From contig NZ_JBDXXH010000001.1 of NCBI RefSeq assembly GCF_040373385.1, forward strand, positions 372,675 to 436,674: DNA of 64,000 nt, read 5' to 3'. Below the pieces are notes generated by a model, which was not told the origin of the DNA, did no database searches, and saw only the letters and a program-made list of their open reading frames with translations. This document shows positions 7,017 through 19,158 of this stretch, in pieces (positions within the stretch are counted from its first letter, which is position 1; every line of letters begins with the position of its first letter). The translations under genes were made by a program, and so were the position numbers. The DNA is from Nitratidesulfovibrio sp. (lineage in GTDB: Bacteria > Desulfobacterota > Desulfovibrionia > Desulfovibrionales > Desulfovibrionaceae).

Positions 7017-10000
7017 ATGGAGGAGGAAACCAATACCGTTCGCAGTGCCCTTGCCCGTGCATGGATGCGTTGTTGTGGGATGGAGCAGGCGTTGCAGCCG
7101 GACGAGAACGAACTGCCGCTCCGCTCGGAACTGCTCAGCGCCGACCAGATGGAGCAACGCGGCATACTGCTCGCGGACCTGCACAGCCTGCGGCCGGGCC
7201 GGTCGCGCGACCGCCTGCTGGACAGGCTGGCCGCGAACGAACGCCTGCTGCTGCATGTGCACACCCTGCTGACGGAAGACATCAGGGCTGACCAACGGAT
7301 TTCGCCCGCAGGGGAATGGCTGCTCGACAATTTCTACGTGATCGAGGAGCAGATACGCACGGCCAACCGCCACCTGCCCAAGGGGTACAGCCGGGAATTG
7401 CCGTACCTTGCCACCGGCCCTTCGGCCGGGCTGCCCCGGGTGTACGACATAGCCCTGGAGACGATTTCGCATGGCGACGGAAGGGTCGACCCGGAAATCA
7501 TCCACCGCTTCGTAACCGCCTACCAGACGGTTACCCCCCTGAAGTTGGGGGAACTGTGGGCGATTCCCATCATGCTGCGCCTGGCGTTGATAGAGAACCT
7601 CAGGCGCGTTGCCGCGCGCATTGCCATGCACAGGTCGGAACGGGCGCACGCCGACCATTGGGCCGACCTGATGACAAGGGTTGCCGCGCGAGAACCCCGC
7701 AACCTGATTCTTGCCATTGCCGACATGGCCCGCTCCGACCCGCCCATGGCGAGTTCCTTCGTGGCCGAGCTGACCCGCCGGTTGCAGGGGCAAGGGCACG
7801 CCCTGGCCCTGCCGCTGACGTGGATCGAGCAGCGGTTGTCCGAATCGGGCCTGACCATCGAACAGGTGGTGCGTTTCGAGACCCAGCAGCAGGCGGCCGA
7901 TCAGGTAACGATGAGCAACAGCATCGGCAGCCTGCGGACCCTTGGCGCGAAGAACTGGCGCGAGTTCATCGAGTCGATGAGCATCGTCGAGCGGATATTG
8001 GGTGAAGACCCCGCCGGTGTGTACGGCGGCATGGATTTCGCCACGCGCGACCGTTACCGCCATGTCGTGGAAAAGGCGGCCAAGCGTGGTCGGCTTTCCG
8101 AAGGCGAGGTGGCCCGGAAGGCGGTGGAACTGGCAGACGAGGCGGCAGCCCTGAATGACGGTGACGACCGCTCCGCGCATGTGGGATTCCATCTGATTGA
8201 TGCGGGAGCGGCCCGGTTCGAGCGGGCGGTGGGCATGCGCCTGTCGGCTGCGGCGCTGCTGCGCAGGGCAGGGGGCAGGGTTCCCTTGCTGGCCTACGTT
8301 GGCGGCATCGTGGCCATGACGGCGTTTTTCGCGGTGTGCCTGGTGGGCAGGGCGCGCGCGGACGGACTGGATGGCTGGGGGCTGGGGCTGTTCGTACTTC
8401 TCGCGGCCCTGTGTGCCAGCCACCTTGCGGTGGCCCTGGCAAACTGGCTGGCCACCCTGTTGACCACGCCGCGCCCATTGCCGCGCATGGATTTTTCCAA
8501 GGGAATACCGTCAAGCGCGCGGACGCTGGTCGTCGTGCCGACCATGCTGACCGACCCGGACGGCATCGACGCCCTGGCCAAGGCGCTTGAAGTCCGCTTT
8601 CTGGCCAACAACCACGCCCACCTCCATTTCGCCCTGCTTAGCGACGTGCGCGATGCCGCCGAAGAAACGATGCCGGAGGACGAACCCCTGGTGCAGCTTG
8701 CCCGGCAACACATCGAGGCACTGAACGCGCGATACCCCAGCGCCGATGGCGATGTGTTCTTTCTGTTCCACCGCCCCCGGCGGTGGAACCCGCAGGACGG
8801 GGTATGGATGGGGCATGAGCGCAAGCGTGGCAAGCTGTCGGACCTGAACGTCTTTCTGCGGAAAGGGGATACAGGCGGGTTTGCGCTCGTTGTCGGTGAA
8901 ACGGCATGCCTGTCCGGCGTGCAGTACGTCATCACGCTGGATACCGACACGCAACTGCCGCGCGAAGCGGCCTGGCGGTTCATCGGGGCCATGGCGCACC
9001 CGCTCAACCGTCCCCGGTACGACGAACTTCGCCAGCGCGTGGTAGCCGGGTACGGCATCCTTCAGCCACGGGTCACCGCCAGCCTGTCGGGCGCCAACCG
9101 GTCGCGGTACGGGCGCATGTGCGCCAGCGAGATCGGCATCGATCCGTATACCCGCGCCGTTTCGGACGTGTATCAGGACCTGTTCGGCGAAGGCTCGTTC
9201 ATCGGCAAGGGGATCTACGATGTCGATGCGTTCGAGCAGGCCCTGGGAGGGCGTTTTCCCGACAACCGGATACTCAGCCACGACCTGCTGGAGGGCTGCT
9301 ACGCCCGCGCCGGGTTGATGAGCGACGTGCAGTTGTACGAGGACTATCCCTCGCGCTACGGCGCGGACGTGAACCGCAGGCACCGCTGGATTCGCGGTGA
9401 CTGGCAGATCGCCCGCTGGCTGTTTCCGGGCATTCCCGGCCCGGATTCGCGCATGCGCAGGAATCCGCTTTCGGTATTGTCGCGCTGGAAGATCCTCGAC
9501 AACTTGCGGCGCAGCCTCATGGCAGCGGCATTGACGCTTCTGCTGGTGTCGGGTTGGACCATGCTGCCATCGGCCTGGTTCTGGACGGTGGCGGCGGCGG
9601 GCATCATCCTGCTGCCTTCCCTGCTGTCCCTTGTGGCCAATGCGGTCCGCAAACCCGCAGACATCACGCCGAGGCAGCACCTTGTGGCCGTTGTCCGTTC
9701 GGTTCCCCGGTATTTCTCGCAGGCGTTGTTCACCTTGGCATGCCTGCCCTACGAGGCGTTCTTCAGTCTGGATGCCATACTGCGCACGGCATGGCGGATG
9801 CTGGTCTCGCGCAGGAACCTGCTGCAATGGAATCCGTCCGGCGATCAGGAGCAGGACGGTTGCACGGGGTTCGTCGGCTTGTACCGGACCATGTGGTTCG
9901 CCCCTTTCGCGGCGGCAGCCGCCATGGCCGCCCTTGTGGCGGCAGGCCCGGCCGGTTCTCCGCCGCTTGCCGTTGCTGCGCCGGTCCTGTGCCTGTGGCT

Positions 10001-13000
10001 TGCCGCACCGGCCATCGTGTGGTGGCTCGATCGTCCTCTTGCCCGGCTTCGGGAACGCCCGACGGCGGCGCAGACCATCTTTCTCCGTAAGATCGGGCGC
10101 AAGACATGGGCATTTTTCGAGACCTTCGTGGGCCCTGCGGACAACTGGCTGCCGCCGGACAACTATCAGGAACACCCCGTGGAGGCGGTGGCGCACCGCA
10201 CTTCACCCACCAACATGGGCCTTGCGTTGCTGGCCAACCTTACCGCCCATGATTTCGGCATCATTTCCGCCGGGCGGCTCGTGGAGCGCACGACCAGCAC
10301 GCTACAGACCATGAACCGGCTGGAGCGCCACTACGGGCACTTCTTCAACTGGTACGACACGCAGACCCTGAGCCCGTTGCCGCCCCGCTACATATCCTCG
10401 GTCGACAGCGGCAACCTTGCCGGGCACCTGCTGACGTTGCGGGCGGGGCTGCGTGGTCTTGCCGACCAAAGGATACTGGACGCGCGCGTGCTCGACGGGC
10501 TTGCGGATACCCTGGGCATCGCGCTGGACATCGCCACGGGCGCCGCCCCGAATGCTGCCGCCGCAACTGTTTCGAAGGGGGTGGCGCCGGTCCTGCTGGC
10601 GCAGCTTCGCCGGGATATGGACGCTGCGGTCCGCGCCCGTCCGAACACCCTTGCGGCCCTCAGGCACAGCCTTGAACGGCTGGCGTCGTCGGCACTGGCC
10701 GTTGACGTCGACATGGGGCCCGCCGCCGCAGGGGCCGAGAGCCTGCTGGCGTGGTGGATTCGCGCTTTTCACGGGCAGTGCCGCGACGCCCTGGATGAAC
10801 TGGCCCTGCTTGCACCATGGGCGGAACTGGTGCCTTCGCTGTATGCCTTCGGGGATTTTTCGCGCCTTGACGAAGTGCCGACGCTGCGGGAACTGGCGGA
10901 ACTGGAGGCGGCGTTTCAGCCCATGTTCACCCGGTATTCCGAGAACGGTGCAACGCTGGAACAGCTCGCAAGGCTTGACGAACTGCAACGCCTTGTGGCG
11001 ACGGCCAGCGGGCACGCCCGCGCGCGCATCGCGGCCATCGAATATCTGGCCGTACAGTGCGGCGTCATGGCCCGGATGGAATACGGGCTGCTGTACGACG
11101 AATCGCTGCACCTGCTGGCCATAGGCTACAACGTGGACGAGCGGCGGCGCGACGTCAGCTGCTATGACCTGCTGGCTTCGGAGGCGCGGCTTGCCAGTTT
11201 CGTGGCCATCGCGCAGGGGCAGTTGCCGCAGGAAAGCTGGTTTGCCCTCGGCCGTTTGCTCACCATTGCCGGTGGGGAGCCGATTCTCCTGTCATGGAGC
11301 GGCTCGATGTTCGAATACCTGATGCCGATGCTGGTCATGCCGAGCTATGCGAACACGCTGCTCGACCAGACCTGCGCGGCCGCCGTGGCGCGGCAGATGG
11401 AATACGGAAGGGTGCGCGCCGTGCCGTGGGGTATTTCGGAGTGCGGGTACAACGCCATAGACGTGCACCGCAACTACCAGTACCGGGCCTTCGGAGTGCC
11501 CGGGCTGGGCCTGAAGCGCGGGCTTGCCGAAGACCTGGTCATCGCGCCGTACGCCACGGCGCTGGCATTGATGGTGGCCCCCGCCGATGCGTGCCGTAAT
11601 CTGGAACGCCTTTCGGCGGAGGGGATTGAAGCCCGCTACGGCTTCTATGAGGCCATCGACTACACCCCCTCGCGCCTGCCACGCGGGCAGACACATTCCG
11701 TGGTCCGTTCCTTCATGGCCCATCATCAGGGCATGAGCTTTCTGGCCTTGTCGCACGTGCTGCTGGACCGCCCGATGCAGAAGCGCTTCGAGTCCGATTC
11801 CATATTCCAGGCAACCCTGTTGCTGCTTCAGGAGCGCATTCCCACCGCCTCGGCAAGCTACGCGCACACGACCGAACTGTCCGAGTTGCGCATGGCTTCC
11901 GGCACGCAGGAAATGCCCCTTCGCGTTTTCTCCAGCCCGGATACCCCGCAGCCAGAAGTGCAGTTGCTGTCCAACGGCAGGTATCACGTCATGGTCACCA
12001 ACGCGGGCGGTGGCTACAGCCGCTGGAACGACCTTGCCGTCACCCGGTGGCGAGAGGACGGCACCTGCGACAACAGGGGCACCTTCTGCTACCTGCGCGA
12101 CGTGGCCAGCGGCGAGTTCTGGTCCGTGGCCCACCAGCCCACCCTCAGGCGCGCGGAGCGCTACGAGGCCGTCTTTTCAGAGGGGCGCGCGGAATTTCAT
12201 CGCAGCGACCGTGGCTACGACATCCACACCGAAATAGCTGTCTCGCCCGAAGACGACATCGAACTGCGCCGCATGCGCATCACCAACCGGTCATGGGCCC
12301 GCCGTCAGCTGGAAGTGACCAGCTATGCGGAAGTGGTGCTGGCCCCGCCAGCCGCCGACGCACTGCATCCGGCGTTCAGCAATCTTTTCGTGCAGACGGA
12401 GATACTCCGGCGGCAGCAGGGCATCCTGTGCACCCGGCGTCCACGGGCCGAGGACGAGCATGTTCCGTGGATGCTGCACATGATGGCCGTGCGCGGGGTG
12501 GAAGCACAGGCAGTCTCCTACGAGACCGACCGCATGCGCTTCATCGGCCGGGGGAACACCCTTGCCGCCCCGCAGGCAGTCAGCGGCAAGGATGCGTCGG
12601 GCGCCCTGTCGGACAGCGAAGGATCGGTGCTCGATCCCGTGGTGGCCATTCGCTGCCGGATCACGCTGGAGCCGGGACAGGTGGCAACCGTGGACATGGT
12701 GACCGGTATCGGGGAAACCCGCGATGCGGCTGTGGTTCTGGTGGAAAAGTACCACGACAGACACCTTGCGGACCGCGTTTTCGATCTCACGTGGACGCAC
12801 GGGCAGGTGCTGTTGCGCCAGTTGGGGGCCTCTGAAGCCGATGCGCAACTCTACGGGCGTCTTGCCGGTTCCGTACTGCATGCCAACCCCGCGCTGCGGG
12901 CCGACGAGGACATCCTGGCCCGGAACACAAGGGGGCAGTCGGGCCTGTGGGGCTATGCCATCTCCGGCGACCTGCCCATAGTGCTGCTGAAGATCGAGGA

Positions 13001-15803
13001 CCCGGCAAACATCGAACTGGTGCGCCAGATGGTGCAGGCCCACGCCTACTGGCGCCTGAAGGGCCTGGCCGTCGACCTGGTGATCTGGAACGAGGACCAT
13101 GCCGGATACAGGCAGGTGCTGAACGACCAGATCATGGGGCTCATCGCCGCCGGTATCGAGGCGGGCGTCACCGATCGCCCCGGCGGCATCTTTGTCCGGT
13201 CGGCCGACAGGATTGCGGAGGAAGACCGCATCCTGATCCAGTCGGTGGCGCGAGTCATCATCTCCGACGGCATGGGAACGCTGGAAGAGCAGATAGAGGG
13301 GCGCGGCAGTGTGGCCATGACGGTGCCCAGGCTCGTCGTCACGCGCACCCACCGTCCGGACCCGGTGGCGGAAGCGCCGCTTCCCCGGGATGACCTGGCC
13401 TTCTACAACGGCCTTGGCGGCTTTACGCCCGATGGCCGGGAATACGTCATCACCACCGCCCCCGGGCAACTGACGCCCACGCCGTGGGTGAACGTGCTGG
13501 CCAACCCGAACTTCGGAACCGTGATATCGGAAAGCGGCCTTGCCTGCACGTGGAGCGAGAACGCCCACGAATTCCGGCTTACCCCGTGGGGCAACGACCC
13601 CGTGAGCGATTCGCGGGGAGAGGCGTTCTACCTGCGCGACGAGGAGCGCGGCCACTTCTGGTCGCCCACACCGCTGCCACGTCGCGGGACGACGCCGTAC
13701 GTCACCCGGCACGGGTTTGGCTACAGCGTGTTCGAGCATGTCGAGCGCGGCATTCGCACCGAGATGTGGGTCTATGTGGCGATGGATGCGGCGGTCAGGT
13801 TCACGGTTCTCAAGGTGCGCAACATGTCTGGCCGCACCCGGCGCCTGTCCGCCACCGGGTATGTGGAATGGGTGCTTGGCGATCTGCCGCCCAAGGCCGC
13901 CATGCACGTGGCGACGGAAATCGCCCCGGACAGCGGCGCGCTGTTCGCGCGCAACCCGTACAACACGGAGTTCGCCGACAGGACGGCGTTTTTCGATGTG
14001 GATGAGGTCTCGCGCACCGTGACTGGCGACCGGGTCGAATTCCTGGGCCGCAACGGTACGCACGAGGCCCCTGCCGCCATGCTGCGCAAGCGGCTTTCCG
14101 GCAGGGTGGGCGTGGGGCTTGATCCGTGCGCCGCCATGCAGGTGGGGTTCGACCTGGCCGCCGGGCAGGAACGGGAAATCGTGTTCCGGCTTGGCGTGGG
14201 ACGTACCCCCGACGAGGCTCGGCAACTGGTGGCCCGTTTTCGCGGGCCCACGGTCGCGCGCGCCGCGCTGGCCACGGTGTGGGAATACTGGTCGCGCACG
14301 CTTGGCGCCATACACGTGGAGACACCAGACCAATCACTGAACGTGCTGGCCAACGGCTGGCTGCTGTACCAGACACTGGCCTGCCGCCTGTGGGCGCGAG
14401 CCGCCACCTACCAATCCGGCGGGGCCTTCGGCTTTCGCGACCAGTTGCAGGATGTCATGGCGCTTGTCCATGCGCAGCCGCATCTTGTGCGCGACCATCT
14501 GCTGCTGTGCGCGGCGCACCAGTTCGGGGAAGGTGATGTCCAGCACTGGTGGCACCCGCCCATGGAGCGTGGCGTGCGCACCCGCTGTTCGGACGATTAC
14601 CTCTGGCTGCCGCTTGCGACGTGCCGCTACGTGCTGACCACCGGGGACACGGGCGTTCTGGATGAATACGTCCACTTTCTGCAAGGTCGCCCGGTGAAAC
14701 CGGACGAGGATTCCTATTACGACCAGCCACGGCGTTCCGACGAGACAGGCAGCCTGTACGAACACTGCGTCCGGGCCATCATGCACGGCCTTGCGTTCGG
14801 GGAGCGCGGCCTGCCGCTCATGGGTTCCGGCGACTGGAACGACGGCATGGACCGCGTGGGCGAACAAGGCAAGGGGGAAAGCGTGTGGCTCGGTTTCTTT
14901 CTGCACGAGGTGCTGACGCGCTTTGCAGAGGTTGCCGCAGCGCGAGGCGACGTTTCCTTTGCCGGACGTTGCCTGAACGAGGCAGACACCCTGCGCACCA
15001 ATATCGAACGGCACGGCTGGGACGGGGCGTGGTACCGCCGCGCCTATTTCGACGATGGCACGCCGCTCGGTTCGGCGGGCAATGCCGAGGGCAGGATAGA
15101 TTCCATCGCGCAGAGTTGGGCTGTCCTTTCCGGGGCGGCGGACAAGGAGCGGGCGAGCATGGCCATGGGTGCCGTGGATGAGCACCTTGTCCGGCGCACG
15201 CAGGGGCTGGTCCAGCTTCTGGATCCGCCGTTCGATACATCCGCGCAAAACCCCGGCTACATCAAGGGCTACGCCCCCGGTGTGCGCGAAAACGGCGGGC
15301 AGTACACGCACGCCGCCATCTGGGCGGCCATGGCCTTTGCCCACATGGGGGACGGCCGCCGCGCGTGGGAGCTTTTCACCATCATCAACCCGGTGAACCA
15401 TGCCCTGTCCGGCGAAGCCACCGCCGTCTACAAGGTGGAACCCTACGTGGTTGCTGCGGATGTCTATGCGGCCCCCCAGCACGTGGGGCGCGGCGGCTGG
15501 ACGTGGTACACGGGCTCCGCAGCGTGGATGTACCGGCTGATCGTGGAATCGTTGCTGGGCATCAGTCTGGAAAACGGCAGGTTGCGGGTTTCGCCCTGTC
15601 TGCCCGAAGGATGGGCCGGTTTCACCCTGCATTATCGATATCACGGTGCGGTGTACCATCTGGAGGTTCTGCGGTCTTCGGACGAAGGAAGCGGCGTGCG
15701 CCTGCGCGTGGATGGTACCGACCAGGAAGGAAACAGCATCCTTCTCGTTGATGACGGGGCCGAGCACCGCGTCGAGGTTCGTGTATCGGCCGGTCATGCG
15801 TGA
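7017..15803 (+). CDS. ndvB: Cyclic beta-1,2-glucan synthase-like protein (NdvB/Cgs type)
   Basis: A giant, about 2928-aa inner-membrane enzyme expected to build cyclic beta-glucans from UDP-glucose and export them to the periplasm for osmotic adaptation. Order of parts: soluble N-terminus, membrane helices (about 415-485), glycosyltransferase core (about 500-830) with the metal-binding LDTDTQ near 640 and RHRWIRG near 790, two more helix clusters (about 825-880 and 950-1005), a glycoamylase-type domain (about 1050-1530), two related beta-sandwich modules (about 1640-1960 and 2135-2440) and a GH94-type (alpha/alpha)6 phosphorylase domain with [10 protein letters not shown] near 2603, whose Asp is the family acid catalyst. 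GGAAGGAG precedes the ATG at 7017; the frame is open back to 6912. Length matches NdvB/Cgs proteins (2700-2900 aa). Linkage specificity cannot be read from sequence. Confidence 0.9.
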   Translation: MEEETNTVRSALARAWMRCCGMEQALQPDENELPLRSELLSADQMEQRGILLADLHSLRPGRSRDRLLDRLAANERLLLHVHTLLTEDIRADQRISPAGEWLLDNFYVIEEQIRTANRHLPKGYSRELPYLATGPSAGLPRVYDIALETISHGDGRVDPEIIHRFVTAYQTVTPLKLGELWAIPIMLRLALIENLRRVAARIAMHRSERAHADHWADLMTRVAAREPRNLILAIADMARSDPPMASSFVAELTRRLQGQGHALALPLTWIEQRLSESGLTIEQVVRFETQQQAADQVTMSNSIGSLRTLGAKNWREFIESMSIVERILGEDPAGVYGGMDFATRDRYRHVVEKAAKRGRLSEGEVARKAVELADEAAALNDGDDRSAHVGFHLIDAGAARFERAVGMRLSAAALLRRAGGRVPLLAYVGGIVAMTAFFAVCLVGRARADGLDGWGLGLFVLLAALCASHLAVALANWLATLLTTPRPLPRMDFSKGIPSSARTLVVVPTMLTDPDGIDALAKALEVRFLANNHAHLHFALLSDVRDAAEETMPEDEPLVQLARQHIEALNARYPSADGDVFFLFHRPRRWNPQDGVWMGHERKRGKLSDLNVFLRKGDTGGFALVVGETACLSGVQYVITLDTDTQLPREAAWRFIGAMAHPLNRPRYDELRQRVVAGYGILQPRVTASLSGANRSRYGRMCASEIGIDPYTRAVSDVYQDLFGEGSFIGKGIYDVDAFEQALGGRFPDNRILSHDLLEGCYARAGLMSDVQLYEDYPSRYGADVNRRHRWIRGDWQIARWLFPGIPGPDSRMRRNPLSVLSRWKILDNLRRSLMAAALTLLLVSGWTMLPSAWFWTVAAAGIILLPSLLSLVANAVRKPADITPRQHLVAVVRSVPRYFSQALFTLACLPYEAFFSLDAILRTAWRMLVSRRNLLQWNPSGDQEQDGCTGFVGLYRTMWFAPFAAAAAMAALVAAGPAGSPPLAVAAPVLCLWLAAPAIVWWLDRPLARLRERPTAAQTIFLRKIGRKTWAFFETFVGPADNWLPPDNYQEHPVEAVAHRTSPTNMGLALLANLTAHDFGIISAGRLVERTTSTLQTMNRLERHYGHFFNWYDTQTLSPLPPRYISSVDSGNLAGHLLTLRAGLRGLADQRILDARVLDGLADTLGIALDIATGAAPNAAAATVSKGVAPVLLAQLRRDMDAAVRARPNTLAALRHSLERLASSALAVDVDMGPAAAGAESLLAWWIRAFHGQCRDALDELALLAPWAELVPSLYAFGDFSRLDEVPTLRELAELEAAFQPMFTRYSENGATLEQLARLDELQRLVATASGHARARIAAIEYLAVQCGVMARMEYGLLYDESLHLLAIGYNVDERRRDVSCYDLLASEARLASFVAIAQGQLPQESWFALGRLLTIAGGEPILLSWSGSMFEYLMPMLVMPSYANTLLDQTCAAAVARQMEYGRVRAVPWGISECGYNAIDVHRNYQYRAFGVPGLGLKRGLAEDLVIAPYATALALMVAPADACRNLERLSAEGIEARYGFYEAIDYTPSRLPRGQTHSVVRSFMAHHQGMSFLALSHVLLDRPMQKRFESDSIFQATLLLLQERIPTASASYAHTTELSELRMASGTQEMPLRVFSSPDTPQPEVQLLSNGRYHVMVTNAGGGYSRWNDLAVTRWREDGTCDNRGTFCYLRDVASGEFWSVAHQPTLRRAERYEAVFSEGRAEFHRSDRGYDIHTEIAVSPEDDIELRRMRITNRSWARRQLEVTSYAEVVLAPPAADALHPAFSNLFVQTEILRRQQGILCTRRPRAEDEHVPWMLHMMAVRGVEAQAVSYETDRMRFIGRGNTLAAPQAVSGKDASGALSDSEGSVLDPVVAIRCRITLEPGQVATVDMVTGIGETRDAAVVLVEKYHDRHLADRVFDLTWTHGQVLLRQLGASEADAQLYGRLAGSVLHANPALRADEDILARNTRGQSGLWGYAISGDLPIVLLKIEDPANIELVRQMVQAHAYWRLKGLAVDLVIWNEDHAGYRQVLNDQIMGLIAAGIEAGVTDRPGGIFVRSADRIAEEDRILIQSVARVIISDGMGTLEEQIEGRGSVAMTVPRLVVTRTHRPDPVAEAPLPRDDLAFYNGLGGFTPDGREYVITTAPGQLTPTPWVNVLANPNFGTVISESGLACTWSENAHEFRLTPWGNDPVSDSRGEAFYLRDEERGHFWSPTPLPRRGTTPYVTRHGFGYSVFEHVERGIRTEMWVYVAMDAAVRFTVLKVRNMSGRTRRLSATGYVEWVLGDLPPKAAMHVATEIAPDSGALFARNPYNTEFADRTAFFDVDEVSRTVTGDRVEFLGRNGTHEAPAAMLRKRLSGRVGVGLDPCAAMQVGFDLAAGQEREIVFRLGVGRTPDEARQLVARFRGPTVARAALATVWEYWSRTLGAIHVETPDQSLNVLANGWLLYQTLACRLWARAATYQSGGAFGFRDQLQDVMALVHAQPHLVRDHLLLCAAHQFGEGDVQHWWHPPMERGVRTRCSDDYLWLPLATCRYVLTTGDTGVLDEYVHFLQGRPVKPDEDSYYDQPRRSDETGSLYEHCVRAIMHGLAFGERGLPLMGSGDWNDGMDRVGEQGKGESVWLGFFLHEVLTRFAEVAAARGDVSFAGRCLNEADTLRTNIERHGWDGAWYRRAYFDDGTPLGSAGNAEGRIDSIAQSWAVLSGAADKERASMAMGAVDEHLVRRTQGLVQLLDPPFDTSAQNPGYIKGYAPGVRENGGQYTHAAIWAAMAFAHMGDGRRAWELFTIINPVNHALSGEATAVYKVEPYVVAADVYAAPQHVGRGGWTWYTGSAAWMYRLIVESLLGISLENGRLRVSPCLPEGWAGFTLHYRYHGAVYHLEVLRSSDEGSGVRLRVDGTDQEGNSILLVDDGAEHRVEVRVSAGHA

Positions 15804-15967
15804 ACGGGGTTGCACCCTCGTGCCGACGGCCGTTGGTTGTGTCGCCCGACGAGAGCGGAGAGCCTTCATGATATCTCGTTGGGTTCCCGCTTTCATGCAT
15901 TCAAGGGCGCACGGCCCTTCGTTTCGTCTTGCCAACGCGCCCCCACTGCATACACCTTGGGTAGTGA
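15804..15967. other. Short interval without a gene
   Basis: Between the glucan synthase stop and the Fic remnant I see no gene. The end of this stretch may be decayed N-terminal Fic coding sequence, because the Fic frame is interrupted by stops at 15962-15967. Confidence 0.4.
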
Positions 15968-16941
15968 ACCCTTGTCGGCCGGATCAGCGAAGCCGTGGGG
16001 CGGTTGACCATTCTCCGCGAACAGGCGGCGACACTCCGATTGCGGCGTATCAACCGTATCCGCACGATACGCGGGTCGCTCGCCATAGAAGGCAACCAAC
16101 TCAGCGAAGCGCAGATCACCGCCATCCTCGACGGGAAACGGGTCATCGCGCCTCCCCGTGAGGTTCAGGAAGTGCGCAATGCCCTTGCCGCGTACGAGTT
16201 GATGACTGGAATCTAGTCGTCGAAAAGGACCTGCTGGAAGCGCACGGCATCCTGATGTCCGGCCTGATCGACGAGGCAGGCAGCTACCGCCGGGGTGGCG
16301 TCGGCGTGCCGGAAGGTTCCCACGTTATCTACCTGGCTTCTCCGGCGGACCGGTTGCCCGCGCTTATGGGCGATCTGTTTCACTGGTTGGCGACCAGCGA
16401 TGCCCACCCGTTGGTCGCAAGTTCCGTGTTCCACTACGAATTCGAATTCATCCATCCCTTCGCCGACGGGAATGGCCGCATGGGGCGGTTGTGGCAGAGC
16501 CTCATTCTGGCCCGTTGGAGTGGGTTGTTCGCCGATCTCCCGGTGGAGAACCTGATCTTCCCGCATCAGGCCGAGTACTATGAGGCGTGGCAGGAAAGTA
16601 CGCGGCAGACGGACAGTGCCCCCTTCATCGAGTTCATGCTCACGATGATTTTCGATGCCGTGAGCGCGTCCGTTGCTCCAGATGCCCCCCAAGTCGCCCC
16701 TCAAGTCACCCCCCAAGTCGAACAGCTATTGCAGGCCATGCATGGCGAAATGCCCCGTGAGGCGTTGCAGGATGCACTTGGTCTGCAAGGCCGCAAGTCT
16801 TTCCGGGAGCGCTATCTCAAACCGGCCCTGGCGGATGGGTTCATCGAGATGACCGTTCCCGACAAGCCCAATAGCCGCTTGCAGCGGTATCGACTGACGG
16901 ACAAGGGGCGTCAGTTGCTGCAACTCCGTCGTGAAGGGTAG
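15968..16941 (+). pseudogene. Fic-domain AMP transferase, frameshifted and N-terminally truncated
   Basis: The first part (TLVGRISEAVGRLTILREQ, then SLAIEGN) carries the inhibitory helix motif [ST]xxxE[GN] of Fic proteins and stops at TAG 16214-16216 in YELMTGI. One base over, the frame continues as WNLVVEKDLLEAHGILMSGL and contains the Fic core HPFADGNGRMGR (16453-16488) and a C-terminal winged-helix region (RYRLTDKGRQLL). An intact relative would read LM-x-WN at this point, so one base appears to be lost at about 16207-16212. The N-terminus also ends at in-frame stops at 15962-15967. Fic enzymes transfer AMP or related groups to target proteins. A sequencing error could explain the frameshift but not easily both lesions. 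An intact but different Fic gene lies at 19159-19926. Confidence 0.75.
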
Positions 16942-17000
16942 GTTCCAGGCAAAGTTGTTGGCGGTTCCACGGCAGTGCCCGCAAAGCATGTTTGTGGCAT

Positions 17001-17021
17001 AGGGGGGGCCGCAGCCCCCCT
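17001..17021. terminator. G/C-run hairpin between converging genes
   Basis: AGGGGGG (17001-17007) pairs with CCCCCCT (17015-17021). It separates the plus-strand Fic remnant from the minus-strand small membrane protein that ends at 17032, and could serve either direction. There is no T-run. Confidence 0.35.
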
Positions 17022-17031
17022 GCCGGTTGTC

Positions 17032-17223
17032 CTAGCTTCCTTCTGCCTCACCCTCCGGCAGCGCCAGTTGCGCTTCCTCTTCGCGCTCCTTGCTACCTTC
17101 CATACTTGCCGGTGTGTCTGACATGATGGCCGCCACGAACACGCCAGCTACACCGGCCAGGCAGCCGCCAAGAAACACCCAAGCCCTGTTCATTCCCTTG
17201 TTCCTGGATTCGTGGTCAGTCAT
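17032..17223 (-). CDS. Small membrane protein, translationally coupled
   Basis: A 63-aa protein with one transmembrane segment (RAWVFLGGCLAGVAGVFVAA) and an acidic C-terminus rich in Glu. AAGGAGAG precedes the ATG at 17223 by 5 nt and lies inside the preceding 23-codon frame, whose stop overlaps the start. I recognise no family. Its position beyond the VWA-gene terminator suggests a separate small transcription unit in the accessory segment. Confidence 0.55.
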   Translation of the reverse strand: MTDHESRNKGMNRAWVFLGGCLAGVAGVFVAAIMSDTPASMEGSKEREEEAQLALPEGEAEGS

Positions 17224-17287
17224 CGATGCTCTCCTTGACGACGTTAAGTACCGCGATGGCTATGGCGATGATTGATCCCCAGTTCAT
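17216..17287 (-). CDS. 23-residue hydrophobic peptide upstream of the small membrane protein
   Basis: The frame ATG 17287 to TGA 17216 encodes MNWGSIIAIAIAVLNVVKES followed by IDD. It has an excellent ribosome-binding site (GGAGG, 6 nt from ATG) and a hydrophobic core. Its stop overlaps the start of the 63-aa gene by 8 nt. It could be a real micropeptide or a coupling leader for the next gene; the sequence alone does not decide. Confidence 0.45.
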   Translation of the reverse strand: MNWGSIIAIAIAVLNVVKESIDD

Positions 17288-17432
17288 ATCTTTATCCTCC
17301 TTGGGATGCGGACCTTCGGGCAGTCCGCGAAGAGCACGCATTCCGCAGGCGGCAGAAGGCACCTCTTCCACGGCCAGAACCGGCACAAGTACATCCAGCG
17401 CATACGACCTCCTTGTCGGGGTGTTGAAAAAG

Positions 17433-17459
17433 AACGGGGAGGCGTGGTGCCTCCCCGTT
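17433..17459 (-). terminator. Rho-independent terminator after the VWA gene
   Basis: AACGGGGAGGC (17433-17443) pairs perfectly with GCCTCCCCGTT (17449-17459). Read on the minus strand the stem is followed by TCTTTTTC. The VWA gene stops 30 nt before it. Confidence 0.8.
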
Positions 17460-17488
17460 TCTCGTTGCCGGTGTTGTTTGTGTTTGCT

Positions 17489-19084
17489 TCATGTCGCGCG
17501 CCTGCCGACCAGCGCGCCTTGGAGCAGGCCGAACATCGCCGGGACAAGTTCGGTCATGGTGTTGATCGTCCGGTGCCGTCCCGGCAGGTGCTGCAGGATG
17601 TTCACCGCGCCGATGCCGATGGCGTAGACCTCGAACCCCAGCCGTTCGGCGTGCCGGATGGCTTCCAGGGCACATGTTGGCGTATCGGGATCGCCATCGG
17701 TCAGCAGCAGGATGAGCTTGCGGGCCTCACGCAGGGGTAGCATTTCCTGCATCACCCACCACAGGGACTCGGTCAGTGGGGTGGTCCCCACGGCAGACAT
17801 CAGGAGCCTCGAATGTACCCGCTGTCCGTGCCGCACCAGGCGGCCCACTGTTTTCTGTTCCGTTGACGCCGGGTCATGGCTGGCCGGAAAAGCGGTGATG
17901 GCCACGTTGATGCCGATGGTCTCAAGGGCCGAGGCCACGGCATGACAGGCCGTGCTGGCCAGCCGGATGCTCGTAGTCATGGACCCGGAGCAGTCGAGAA
18001 GCAGATGCACGGCGGTGTTGATGCCGACGCGCGTTCCCTTGCGCATGAAGACGCGGGCGTCATCCGTGGCGATGCGGTGGAGCCTGCGCGGGTCGAGTCT
18101 CCCGCTCCGTGCCCCGTGGGTCCGGCTGATGGTCGCAGCCTGCAACAGGCCATGAAGCCGCGTCCGCAGGGCCGTCGATGCCCGTTTGGCCTCGGCGATA
18201 TCGTCAGGGTGCAGGTCCCAGCTTACCTTGTGAGTGACGGTAGCCACGTTCACGGGCAGTCTATCGCTTGCGGGTGCCTCACGTTTCAGGGCCTCACCAA
18301 GGATTGCACCGAATTCCTGCGGAAGTTCGTCCCCTTGGGCATGCAGCAGGGTCCGTATCCGTTCCCACGGTGATGCCGTGGGCTGGTTGCCATTGCCAGA
18401 CCCACCCTCCGGGGCGTTCCCAGTTTGATTGGCGTCCAGATTCCTACCTGACGCGGGTGGCGGCGTTTGCGTGGCCTTGCCTAGTTCCGCGACGATGGCC
18501 CGCGCATGGACAATGGCCTCGGCTGTTGATGCGCACGAGGTACGTACCGCTTCCACCACGCAGGCGATGCGGGTAAGCAGGCCCGGGCAGAGTTTATCGA
18601 GATGTGCCGCGATGGTGTCGCGCCGTTTCCCGATGGCCGGGACGTCCCACGCCCGAACCGTAAGCAGCAGCCAGTTCAGGAACAGGGCTGCGGGATCGTC
18701 CGCTGTCTTGGTCGCCTTGCCGCCGAAAAAGTGGCCAATGAGCCAGTCGAAATTTCCCCGGCAGCCGGGGAACGAGGCAACCAGCCGGTTCTCCACCCTC
18801 CAGTCCTCGATGATGTTCCAGACATGGTGCTCAAGCGGGGTAAGGTTCGCGGCCTTCAGCGCAGCAAAGTCGGTATCCCGCAGGTGGGCGGCCTCATGGT
18901 CGATGTAGCCACGGGCTAGTGCGAGGAAGGTATCGGGCACGTCCACCGGCAAGGCGGGGAGATGGATCGCGCTACCGTCCGTGTAGGCCTCCGTGCCCCC
19001 GATGGTCACGGTGACGCCGTATTTCCTGCCGAGCACGCTCGCCACCAGCGGCAGCGAGCGCATCACGGCGCGTGTATCCAGCAT
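17489..19084 (-). CDS. CobT-like protein with HEAAH metal motif and VWA domain
   Basis: A 531-aa protein. The N-terminal part carries HEAAH (H63-H67) and, about 25 residues later, EDWRVE, as in metallopeptidase-like regions of CobT-type VWA proteins. The middle is low-complexity (GNAPEGGSGNGNQP). The C-terminal third is a von Willebrand A domain with the MIDAS residues DCSGS (364-368) and a later LLLTDGD. Such proteins usually act with a MoxR/CobS AAA+ ATPase in metal chelatase-like or protein-remodelling complexes, and in SXT/R391-type conjugative elements they sit with recombination genes and DUF3150 proteins, as here. No AAA+ partner is visible in the window. Real cobalt chelation for B12 is unlikely in this context. 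Confidence 0.8.
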   Translation of the reverse strand: MLDTRAVMRSLPLVASVLGRKYGVTVTIGGTEAYTDGSAIHLPALPVDVPDTFLALARGYIDHEAAHLRDTDFAALKAANLTPLEHHVWNIIEDWRVENRLVASFPGCRGNFDWLIGHFFGGKATKTADDPAALFLNWLLLTVRAWDVPAIGKRRDTIAAHLDKLCPGLLTRIACVVEAVRTSCASTAEAIVHARAIVAELGKATQTPPPASGRNLDANQTGNAPEGGSGNGNQPTASPWERIRTLLHAQGDELPQEFGAILGEALKREAPASDRLPVNVATVTHKVSWDLHPDDIAEAKRASTALRTRLHGLLQAATISRTHGARSGRLDPRRLHRIATDDARVFMRKGTRVGINTAVHLLLDCSGSMTTSIRLASTACHAVASALETIGINVAITAFPASHDPASTEQKTVGRLVRHGQRVHSRLLMSAVGTTPLTESLWWVMQEMLPLREARKLILLLTDGDPDTPTCALEAIRHAERLGFEVYAIGIGAVNILQHLPGRHRTINTMTELVPAMFGLLQGALVGRRAT

Positions 19085-19102
19085 GTTGTCCTCCGGATGC
19101 GA

Positions 19103-19135
19103 AAAGGCCCCGAAGCGTGGTGCTCCGGGGCCTTT
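19103..19135 (-). terminator. Terminator-like hairpin between Fic and VWA genes
   Basis: The arms 19103-19116 (AAAGGCCCCGAAGC) and 19122-19135 pair with one mismatch. Minus-strand transcripts would show a T-run (TTTTC) right after the stem, only 16 nt before the VWA start, so the VWA gene must be reached by read-through or from its own start site. Confidence 0.65.
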
Positions 19136-19158
19136 CGTGGCTGGTGTGTATCGGATGA

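Noticed and set aside
12291..14333. Long minus-strand open frame inside the glucan synthase gene
   Set aside because: High GC makes long antisense frames common; the product has no recognisable motifs and the plus-strand gene is complete.
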